Shown here in pieces: positions 1 to 6,252 of a stretch of DNA of 12,013 bases. Position 1 is the stretch's first letter, and every line of letters begins with the position of its first letter. This DNA is from Acinetobacter sp. (GTDB lineage: Bacteria > Pseudomonadota > Gammaproteobacteria > Pseudomonadales > Moraxellaceae), in NCBI GenBank assembly GCA_030523805.1, contig JAUNHS010000018.1, positions 1-12,013 of the forward strand, in the 5' to 3' direction. The position numbers and the translations under genes are program-made. Under the pieces are notes generated by a model that was not told where the DNA came from, made no database searches, and was given only the letters and a program-made list of their open reading frames with translations.

Positions 1-12
1 TGTAATCCATAG

Positions 13-223
13 CGTACACACATTGACGAAAATGACTATAGTCAGCCCGTGATGACTTTGCTATTCTACGTTCATAGACAAGGAAAAAGAAAAGGCTTTC
101 AACTTCACCGATGAAGATGTCTATGGACGATGGAATATTTCACAGATGAAATGTAATGGATTGAACCACCCTATGAAAAACCCCAAGTGTAATGGAATGC
201 ACTTGGGGTTTTTTAATGCCTAA
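13..223 (+). pseudogene. possible decayed 3' end of an unidentified gene
   Basis: No intact gene is visible here. Frame 1 is open from position 13 to a TGA at 109-111 and reads like protein (HIDENDYSQPVMTLLFYV). Frame 2 is open from 56 to a TAA at 221-223 and also reads like protein (KAFNFTDEDVYGRWNISQMK). A single-base frameshift near 65-85 would join them, but the joined frame runs straight through the terminator hairpin, so the original stop is also unclear. I do not recognise the family. It may equally be non-coding DNA that happens to be open. Confidence 0.22.
176..214. terminator. bidirectional rho-independent terminator
   Basis: A perfect 9-bp stem, CCCCAAGTG (181-189) with CACTTGGGG (200-208), has a 10-nt loop, an A-tract on the left (176-180) and a T-tract on the right (209-214). 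It can stop transcription in both directions. On the minus strand it lies just after the stop of the lipid A acyltransferase gene. On the plus strand it would end whatever enters from the left edge. Confidence 0.88.
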
Positions 224-266
224 ATGATTGTAAAATAAAATATATCAATAATTTATAAATAATCGC

Positions 267-1235
267 TTAATCATATAACGATGCTTCACCCTGTGGGCGA
301 GTTTTAAAACGACGATGAAACCACATATACTGCGTTGGAGCAATGCGTAACTGACGTTCAATAATTTCATTGGTGCGAGTGGCATCGGCCACTTCATCTG
401 CACTAGGAAAATCGCTTAATGCAGGCTCAATTAAAATCTTATAGTGCGGCTGGCGTATATCGCCTGTACGATAAAAATACAATGGCATAGCAACGGCTTT
501 GGTTAAATCCAATAAACGACGATGTGCCGTTACCGTTGCTGCAGGGACACCAAAAAAGTTCGCCATCACGCCTTGTTTTAAACCAAAATCTTGGTCTGGG
601 CTATACCAAATAATACGCTTTTGTTTGAGATAACGAATTAAGCCACGCATATCGTGGTGGGCAATTTGATGTTGATAAATCTTATGACGATTACGATAAA
701 TCAACCAATCCAAAAAAGGATTATTTTGTGGGCGATACACCACATCAGGGTCAAAATAAAGACTACAAATATAACCCCCAGCGTCAAGCAAAGTGCTATG
801 CGTCCCCAATAAAAGCACGCCATGCCCTTGCTGTTGAGCTTGCTCTAGGTGCGACAATCCGTCAATTTCTACACGCCCAGCAAACCATTGTGGAAAATAC
901 CACGCATTTAAGGTTTCAAAAATGCCAAGCATCATATCCACAAAAACTTGTTCACCTTGTTGCCAGCGTTGTTGTTCCGACCATTCAGGGAAGCAGAGTT
1001 CTAAATTGCGTAAAGTGGTTTTACGGCGAGATTTTAAACTTTTCCAACACAGTTTGCCTAAAAAATGAGCCAAACGCCATTGTATTGCCCATGGCAAAGC
1101 TGCCAGCAATAATAAAATAGCGATGCCTATCCACAATCCCCAAAAGCGTGGATGTAAGAAAGACCATTGAAATTGACCACGAGTGTCGGTAGTGGATTGC
1201 GTCATATTTGGTGTAAAAAAGCGAAAAAGTGGCAC
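267..1235 (-). CDS. lpxL: lipid A biosynthesis acyltransferase, LpxL/HtrB family
   Basis: An inner-membrane enzyme of 322 aa that adds a secondary acyl chain from acyl-ACP to a lipid A precursor, a late step of lipid A assembly on the cytoplasmic face. One hydrophobic N-terminal anchor spans about residues 32-50. The catalytic HX4D motif is HSTLLD (H146, D151). Other family signatures are YRPQNNPFLD (167-176), WYSPDQDFG (210-218) and the C-terminal QYMWFHRRFKTRP (302-314). Length is typical. The start is GTG at 1235 because AGGTAA lies about 8 bases upstream on the minus strand. An ATG at 1239 is out of frame, and the in-frame Met at residue 11 has no ribosome site. The gene is divergent from the transglycosylase gene and ends at the terminator at 176-214. 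The family is clear, but which acyl position or chain (LpxL, LpxM or LpxP role) cannot be read from the sequence alone. Confidence 0.9.
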   Translation of the reverse strand: MPLFRFFTPNMTQSTTDTRGQFQWSFLHPRFWGLWIGIAILLLLAALPWAIQWRLAHFLGKLCWKSLKSRRKTTLRNLELCFPEWSEQQRWQQGEQVFVDMMLGIFETLNAWYFPQWFAGRVEIDGLSHLEQAQQQGHGVLLLGTHSTLLDAGGYICSLYFDPDVVYRPQNNPFLDWLIYRNRHKIYQHQIAHHDMRGLIRYLKQKRIIWYSPDQDFGLKQGVMANFFGVPAATVTAHRRLLDLTKAVAMPLYFYRTGDIRQPHYKILIEPALSDFPSADEVADATRTNEIIERQLRIAPTQYMWFHRRFKTRPQGEASLYD

Positions 1236-1390
1236 ACATTTTACCTAAATTTCAAAATGCTTGCACGGTACATCATGCAAAATTACTTATAAAGATAACA
1301 TTGCTTCACAAATCGCCTGTAAATTAGGCTAAAAATTACATAATTCACAATGATTCTGTTTAAAACTTGATTAGAATAGGAGCTAAAGTT

Positions 1391-3352
1391 TTGAATGAAA
1401 GAATTGTATTAAGAATTTTTATGATGAAAACGAAGCAAACTATCCGACCAATGCCAATCTTGATGGCAGTGTCTATCATGGGCTGTGCTGTATCGGCATG
1501 GGCGGCAGAAGAAGATTTTAACCGTGCTTTGACGGCAGCGAATGCAGGGAATGTTGGACAATTAGAACAATATCGCTGGAGCATGAATGGCGATGTGTTG
1601 GGTTATTATCCTGAATATTGGATTTTAAACCAAAATTTAACCATGCAAAATCCTAGTCAAATTATTCAATTTGCTCAGCGTTATAACGACTCGGCAATGG
1701 CAGAAAAATTAGCCGCTGACTATGTAGAAGAAATGGTCAAAATTGGCAATTATAGTGCGGCTACAGCAGTCATTCCTTATGTAAAAAATGCCGATAAAGC
1801 CGAAAATTGTGCCATGGTACAAGCACAAAGCCGTACAGGCGATGAGTTGAGTATTGCGACACGCCGTGAAGTTTTTTGGGCGACAGATAAGCAACCTGAA
1901 GCGTGTGATAGTTTAGCGGCTTCTATGGTGCATAGTGCTATGTTTAATGCGGTGGAAAAGCAAGCCCGCTTGTGGGGTTTATTGCGTTCAGGTTTAACAG
2001 GGCAAGCCTTGAGTACAGGCAGTGCGTTGGGTGTGCCTTTGTCGTTGTCGCAGTTGAATCAAATTCAAGCTGATCCACAAAGTTATTTATGGTCTGCACC
2101 GAAAGCGACGGCAACCGACCATGCTTATTTGATTTTTGCATTGGGTCGTTTGGCAAATAATGATTTAAATGCTGCATTTTATGCTGTAGAGCGTGCTGCT
2201 GACAATGTACCGCAAGACGTGAAGCAATATTTATATCGTACCGTTGCGTATATTGGTGGCACGACGGTGGGTAAAAATAATTTTAATGAACAAGTGGTGC
2301 GATATTTCCAAAAAAGTGAAGGCTATTTCTTTAGCCCAGAAGAAGCGGAAATTTATGCACGCCAAGCCTTACGTTTTGGCGAGTGGGTAAGTTTACAGCA
2401 CGCTATTCAAAATATGACACCAAACCAACAGCAAGAAGAACGTTGGCAATATTGGTTGGCTCGTGCTTATGAAAAACAAGGGCAAAGTAGCAAAGCCAAA
2501 AGCATTTATAAAAACCTAGCCGATGGCGATGATTATTATCATTTGTGGGCAAAAGCTCGTTTGGGTGAGCGTGTACATCATAAAAATGATGTGCAGCCGA
2601 CATTGCAAGATTTTCAGCGTTTAGACCAAGATATTCATTTTAAACGTGCTTTTACCTTACGCAATATCAATGCTCCAGCAACTTATACCACGAGAGAGTG
2701 GAATTGGGCAGTACGTCAAGCCTATTTAAAGCAAGATGATGGTTTGCTGTTAGCTGCGGCTAAACGTGCGATAGATTTAGGTTGGTATGATCGTGCGATT
2801 TATGCTGCCGATCGTACCGTGAAACGCCATAATTACCAATATCGCTATGTTACGCCATACCGTGAGCAAATTGTTGCATCAAGCCAACAAGCAGGCATCA
2901 ATCCTGCGTGGGCGTATGGCATTATGCGACAAGAAAGTCGTTTTAATGTGTCTGCACGTTCTCATGTGGGTGCAGGTGGTTTAATGCAAGTCATGCCTGA
3001 TACAGCCAAAGTGATTGCACGAGAGTTAGGCGAAAGCTATAACGCTTCCACAGCCAATAGCATCGCAGGAAACATTCGCTATGGTACTTATTATTTAGGC
3101 AAATTGGAGCGAGAATCGGGCAATCCTGTAGTGGCAACAGCAGGTTATAATGCTGGGCCAAACCGTGCAACACGCTGGCAACCGAGCAGCCAAATGATTG
3201 AAGCCGATCAATATGCGGAAAGTATTCCATTTTTAGAAACACGGGATTATGTGAAGCACGTGATGACCAATGCCACGCATTATAGCGATATTTTGGGACA
3301 AGCGAATATCAGCATTCAGCAACGTATGCCGAATGTTGCTGTGCGTTGGTAA
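1391..3352 (+). CDS. slt: periplasmic soluble lytic transglycosylase (Slt70-like)
   Basis: Cleaves peptidoglycan glycan strands non-hydrolytically, leaving 1,6-anhydro-muropeptides, and acts in cell-wall turnover. Counting from this TTG start (653 aa), a Sec signal peptide ends around AWA/AEEDF (about residue 39). A long alpha-superhelical region with many Ala-rich helices fills about 45-480, and a lysozyme-like SLT domain fills about 490-630. The catalytic Glu is E515 in GIMRQESRFN. GAGGLMQVMPDTA (527-539), AGYNAGPNR (584-592) and IPFLETRDYVKHV (612-624) complete the fold. The start is uncertain. AGGAG at 1378-1382 sits 8 bases before TTG 1391. ATG 1421 or 1424 would give a more normal signal peptide but has a poor ribosome site. 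SIMGC in the signal looks slightly like a lipobox, but Met before Gly-Cys and the good AWA cleavage site argue against a lipoprotein. The gene runs into the RNase T2-like gene 33 bases later. Confidence 0.93.
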   Translation: MNERIVLRIFMMKTKQTIRPMPILMAVSIMGCAVSAWAAEEDFNRALTAANAGNVGQLEQYRWSMNGDVLGYYPEYWILNQNLTMQNPSQIIQFAQRYNDSAMAEKLAADYVEEMVKIGNYSAATAVIPYVKNADKAENCAMVQAQSRTGDELSIATRREVFWATDKQPEACDSLAASMVHSAMFNAVEKQARLWGLLRSGLTGQALSTGSALGVPLSLSQLNQIQADPQSYLWSAPKATATDHAYLIFALGRLANNDLNAAFYAVERAADNVPQDVKQYLYRTVAYIGGTTVGKNNFNEQVVRYFQKSEGYFFSPEEAEIYARQALRFGEWVSLQHAIQNMTPNQQQEERWQYWLARAYEKQGQSSKAKSIYKNLADGDDYYHLWAKARLGERVHHKNDVQPTLQDFQRLDQDIHFKRAFTLRNINAPATYTTREWNWAVRQAYLKQDDGLLLAAAKRAIDLGWYDRAIYAADRTVKRHNYQYRYVTPYREQIVASSQQAGINPAWAYGIMRQESRFNVSARSHVGAGGLMQVMPDTAKVIARELGESYNASTANSIAGNIRYGTYYLGKLERESGNPVVATAGYNAGPNRATRWQPSSQMIEADQYAESIPFLETRDYVKHVMTNATHYSDILGQANISIQQRMPNVAVRW

Positions 3353-3385
3353 TCGGCAAAACAAAAGCAAAAAGGTTGATTTTGC

Positions 3386-4081
3386 ATGATTAAATACATT
3401 CATCAGACACGCACCAGCCATCGTGCTTTACGTTATCTATGCGATAGCGTAGGCATAGTGTTGCTGTATGTGAGCGTGTTGTTGATGAGTATTTGGGCAA
3501 AACAAGCCTATGCCAATACCGTGGGCTATATGATGAATATTCAACTTGCCCCTGCGGTGTGTGCATTAAATCCAGCATTGCAAAAGCAACGCCAATGTTT
3601 AGAAGGCTATCCGTTGATTGTTACAGGGTTATATCCTGTGGTGAAGCCACGCAGAAACTGTAGCACCAACAGTGCCGTTAATTTACCACCCTTACAAGCA
3701 CGAGCAATTTCTCGCATTATGCCAAATGAACGAGATCGCCAACGCTTGTGGCATGATATTGGCGGTTGTGTAGATGCCGATGCAAACCAATATTTCCGTT
3801 TAATGATGATTTTGGCGGAACGCTTTACCATTCCTAAAATTTTAAAAAGTGATCGTGCGTATCAAATTCAATCACAGCAATTAAAACAACAAATTTTACA
3901 GTTGAACCCGAATATTCCAAGCGATGCGGTGCATTTGCGTTGTCATCATGACAATAGACGCTCACGCAGTGTACTCACGGAAATTCGTTTGTGCTATAAA
4001 GCTGACGGACGTTATCATGCGTGTAGTAGCCTGACGCAATCCACTTGCCCAAGTACGATTGTGATTGAAGGGGCGTATTGA
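3386..4081 (+). CDS. secreted RNase T2-family protein lacking the catalytic residues
   Basis: A 231-aa protein with a signal peptide (hydrophobic 22-37, likely cut after AYA at 43). The mature part fits the RNase T2/E. coli RNase I layout: IQLAPAVC (52-59), PLIVTGLYP (76-84) where the family has FTVHGLWP, LWHDIGGC (121-128) before a QYF where the family has KHGxC before a YF, then LRC (184-186), LTEIRLCYKADG (197-208) and CPSTIVIEGAY (221-231). Eight cysteines in the mature part would allow four disulfides, as expected for a periplasmic protein. Both catalytic histidines are replaced (T80 and I126) and the Lys before the second is Asp125, so RNA cleavage is unlikely. The fold call is by motif alignment from memory. 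Loss of activity is inference. The start ATG has AAGG ten bases upstream. It probably shares a transcript with slt. Its true role is unknown. Confidence 0.82.
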   Translation: MIKYIHQTRTSHRALRYLCDSVGIVLLYVSVLLMSIWAKQAYANTVGYMMNIQLAPAVCALNPALQKQRQCLEGYPLIVTGLYPVVKPRRNCSTNSAVNLPPLQARAISRIMPNERDRQRLWHDIGGCVDADANQYFRLMMILAERFTIPKILKSDRAYQIQSQQLKQQILQLNPNIPSDAVHLRCHHDNRRSRSVLTEIRLCYKADGRYHACSSLTQSTCPSTIVIEGAY

Positions 4082-4301
4082 TTATATGATTGAGCATTTA
4101 TAAAATTTTATTTATATTACAATAGATTATCTTTATTTCCGTGTGTTCGCACCATTTCCAATATTTTACAAGGCGATGAAAATCACATCAAGCAACAATC
4201 GCTGAGCCAATACAAAGCAAAAAATTATAGACTTTTGTTGTAAAGTGCAGGATTTTTCATGCAAGTTGCTTCACTTTCTAGTACAATCTGAACGATTGAT
4301 G

Positions 4302-4361
4302 TCACAATGATGTGAATAAGCATTCACATTCGCTCTGTTCTTGCTATACTATGGTGTGAAT
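4302..4361. promoter_or_regulatory. candidate operator: clustered TGTGA/TCACA elements
   Basis: TCACA (4302-4306), TGTGA (4311-4315), TCACA (4324-4328) and TGTGA (4355-4359) alternate around the mdh promoter. The middle two belong to a perfect 8-bp inverted repeat, ATGTGAAT (4310-4317) and ATTCACAT (4322-4329), with a 4-base spacer that overlaps the -35 box. The spacing of TGTGA to TCACA is 8, not the 6 of a CRP/Vfr site, so the regulator is not identified. Confidence 0.5.
4323..4350 (+). promoter_or_regulatory. mdh promoter (sigma-70 type)
   Basis: The -35 box is TTCACA (4323-4328), five of six bases of TTGACA. A 16-base spacer follows, then -10 TATACT (4345-4350) preceded by an extended TGC (4342-4344). 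Transcription would start near 4357 and give a leader of about 66 bases before the mdh ATG. It is the best promoter match in the intergenic gap. Confidence 0.7.
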
Positions 4362-4422
4362 GTGGCGAATGATAACGAATGAAATCATTATTCCATTCTC
4401 GTTTTTAAATTGGAGATTAACA

Positions 4423-5406
4423 ATGAAACAACCTGTTCGTGTTGCCGTAACTGGTGCTGCTGGTCAAATTGGCTATAGCTTATTATTCCGTATCGCAAGT
4501 GGTGAAATGTTGGGTAAAGACCAACCAGTCATTTTACAATTGCTAGAAGTGCCTGTAGAAAAAGCACAACAAGCATTACAAGGCGTAATCATGGAGCTTG
4601 ATGACTGTGCATTCCCATTGCTTGTAGATGTGATTGGTACAGACGATCCAAATGTTGCATTTAAAGATGCTGACTATGCGTTATTAGTAGGTGCTCGTCC
4701 ACGTGGTCCTGGTATGGAACGTGCTGACTTGTTACAAGAAAATGCAAAAATCTTTACTGTACAAGGTAAAGCATTGAATGACGTAGCAAGCCGTGATGTA
4801 AAAGTATTGGTTGTAGGTAACCCAGCGAATACAAATGCGTATATCGCAATGAAATCTGCACCAGATTTACCAGCAAAAAACTTCACTGCAATGTTACGCT
4901 TAGACCACAACCGTGCTTTAACTCAAGTAGCGAAGAAAACAGGTACTCAAGTTAAAGATATTAAGAAATTAACGGTTTGGGGTAACCACTCGCCAACAAT
5001 GTATGCTGACTACCGTTTTGCAACTGTAAATGGCGAAAGCGTAAAAGACAAAATCAATGACCAAGAGTGGAATGCAAACGTATTCTTACCTACAGTAGGT
5101 AAGCGTGGTGCGGCAATCATTGAAGCTCGTGGTTTGTCTTCAGCGGCTTCAGCGGCAAATGCGGCAATTGACCATATGCGTGATTGGGCATTGGGTACAA
5201 ATGGCGAATGGGTAACTATGGGTATCCCATCTGACGGTTCTTATGGTATTCCTGAAGGTGTAATGTTCGGTTTCCCTGTAACGACTGAAAACGGTGAATA
5301 CAAAATCGTTCAAGGTTTGGAAATTGACGAATTTAGCCAAGAGCGTATCAATATTACATTGAACGAATTGACTGAAGAGCGTGATGCAATTGCTCACTTG
5401 CTTTAA
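4423..5406 (+). CDS. mdh: malate dehydrogenase (NAD-dependent)
   Basis: Interconverts malate and oxaloacetate with NAD in the TCA cycle, in the cytoplasm. The 327-aa protein has the Rossmann loop [11 protein letters not shown] (10-20), the mobile substrate loop with arginines R94 and R100 ([13 protein letters not shown]), [10 protein letters not shown] (130-139), the Asp/Arg of LDHNRA (D161, R164) and the catalytic His189 in WGNHSP. This is the [14 protein letters not shown] MDH found in Acinetobacter and many proteobacteria, not the E. coli type. The start at 4423 has GGAG (4412-4415) seven bases upstream. An in-frame GTG at 4360 lies at the expected transcript start and lacks a ribosome site. 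Codon use differs from the neighbours: AAC, TAC and TTC are common where nearby genes mostly use AAT, TAT and TTT, which suggests strong expression. It is transcribed alone and ends at the hairpin at 5450-5486. Confidence 0.97.
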   Translation: MKQPVRVAVTGAAGQIGYSLLFRIASGEMLGKDQPVILQLLEVPVEKAQQALQGVIMELDDCAFPLLVDVIGTDDPNVAFKDADYALLVGARPRGPGMERADLLQENAKIFTVQGKALNDVASRDVKVLVVGNPANTNAYIAMKSAPDLPAKNFTAMLRLDHNRALTQVAKKTGTQVKDIKKLTVWGNHSPTMYADYRFATVNGESVKDKINDQEWNANVFLPTVGKRGAAIIEARGLSSAASAANAAIDHMRDWALGTNGEWVTMGIPSDGSYGIPEGVMFGFPVTTENGEYKIVQGLEIDEFSQERINITLNELTEERDAIAHLL

Positions 5407-5449
5407 TTGATGTTTGATTGAGCCAAAGAATATTGGCTTGATGACATTA

Positions 5450-5486
5450 AAAATCCCCTGTGCATTGCATGGGGGATTTTGTTTTT
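5450..5486. terminator. bidirectional terminator between mdh and wrbA
   Basis: A long hairpin pairs AAAATCCCC (5450-5458) with GGGGATTTT (5472-5480). The stem is extended inward by two G-T pairs and TGC/GCA to a 3-base loop. T-rich sequence follows on the right (5477-5486) and A-rich sequence precedes it (5449-5453). It serves mdh on the plus strand and wrbA on the minus strand. A smaller hairpin, AGCCAA (5421-5426) / TTGGCT (5433-5438), lies between it and the mdh stop. Confidence 0.88.
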
Positions 5487-5529
5487 GGTGCGATGGATTG
5501 TGTCAATGCTTTATTACACCAAAGCTACA

Positions 5530-6135
5530 TCAAAGCGTATTGTTTGATTTGAGTTTGAGTACCAATTCTGCTAAACGCTTGCCTTGAGCAATGCACAATT
5601 TTTTTTCGTCATCACTCAAATCATATTCGTGCTTCGCACCACTCACATGGCTTGCACCATAAGGTGTGCCACCTGTGCGTGTATGACTTAATGCCGCATG
5701 AGCATTAGGTAAACCTAAAATCATCATACCATGATGAAATAAAGGGGGAAGCATAGACCATAATGTCGTTTCATTGCCGCCGTGCATTGCCCCTGATGAT
5801 GTAAACACGCTGGCAGGTTTATCATGTAATGCACCGCTGAGCCACAAAGGCGTGGTTTGATCCCAAAAATATTTCAATTCACTTGCCATATTGCCAAAGC
5901 GAGTCGGTGAACCGACTGCTAAAGCAGCACAATTTGCCAAATCATCTAAACTACAATACAAATCGCCATGCTCAGGAATGCTGGCAGCTAAAGGTTGTGT
6001 ACAACTGGTAATGTTCGGCACAGTACGGATTTTTGCTGTGAGACCGACCGATTCGACACCGTCGGCAATCAAATGAGCCATTTTTTGTGTCGCACCAGTT
6101 TTGCTATAATATAAAATTAGAACATAATCATGCAT
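5530..6135 (-). CDS. wrbA: WrbA-family NAD(P)H:quinone oxidoreductase (flavodoxin fold)
   Basis: An FMN enzyme that reduces quinones by two electrons and so avoids semiquinone radicals. It is cytoplasmic and usually tetrameric. From the Met at 6135 the protein is 201 aa, the usual WrbA length. The N-terminus YVLILYYSKTGATQKMA (4-20) holds the FMN phosphate loop. GSPTRFGNMASELKYFWDQT (75-94) and SSGAMHGGNETTL (113-125) are the next flavin-contact regions, and GGTPYGASHVSG (155-166) is the C-terminal signature. The frame is open upstream to Met codons at 6150 and 6174, but the family normally begins just before YVL, and GAGAA lies about ten bases before this ATG. It is convergent with mdh and divergent from yihY. 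Family members are often called type IV NQO or annotated as a Trp repressor-binding protein. Confidence 0.92.
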   Translation of the reverse strand: MHDYVLILYYSKTGATQKMAHLIADGVESVGLTAKIRTVPNITSCTQPLAASIPEHGDLYCSLDDLANCAALAVGSPTRFGNMASELKYFWDQTTPLWLSGALHDKPASVFTSSGAMHGGNETTLWSMLPPLFHHGMMILGLPNAHAALSHTRTGGTPYGASHVSGAKHEYDLSDDEKKLCIAQGKRLAELVLKLKSNNTL

Positions 6136-6231
6136 TTGTGTTATTCTCATTGCTAGAAAGGTTTTAGCATACACTAAAAAAGTATGTAAAATAAACCATC
6201 ATATTTCTACTTGCATGAGAATAATGCAAAT
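6134..6231. repeat. near-perfect inverted 17-mer pair across the wrbA/yihY divergent region
   Basis: ATGAGAATAATGCAAAT on the plus strand (6215-6231) and ATGAGAATAACACAAAT on the minus strand (6150 down to 6134) match at 15 of 17 bases, with the first ten identical. They face each other around a centre near 6182. The plus copy overlaps a shorter dyad, TTGCAT (6211-6216) / ATGCAA (6224-6229). They may be paired regulator sites for both divergent genes. No regulator is identified. Confidence 0.55.
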
Positions 6232-6252
6232 ATAATGGACAGAAGAGGGTTT

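Larger units (their letters stand above)
4082..4422. other. 341-base intergenic region upstream of mdh
   Basis: No convincing gene is present on either strand. The first 60 bases are very AT-rich with no GC-rich terminator for the slt/RNase T2-like pair. An imperfect dyad, TACAAAGCAAAA (4211-4222) against TTTTGTTGTA (about 4233-4242), and a 6-bp pair AAAGTG (4242-4247) / CACTTT (4272-4277) could fold but carry no T-tract. A TACAAT at 4282-4287 resembles a -10 box but has no good partner. The right half holds the mdh promoter and the TGTGA/TCACA elements listed separately. Confidence 0.6.

Noticed and set aside
728..1120. 130-codon open frame on the plus strand inside the acyltransferase gene
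   Set aside because: Antisense shadow of a well-supported LpxL-family gene. The translation has no recognisable motif and no ribosome site.
4310..4329. Classical CRP/Vfr binding site upstream of mdh
   Set aside because: The TGTGA and TCACA halves are separated by 8 bases instead of 6, so the standard site is not met. Kept only as an unassigned dyad.
4360..4422. N-terminal extension of Mdh by 21 residues from the GTG at 4360
   Set aside because: It begins at about the predicted transcription start and has no ribosome site. GGAG seven bases before ATG 4423 and the usual family N-terminus ([14 protein letters not shown]) decide the start.
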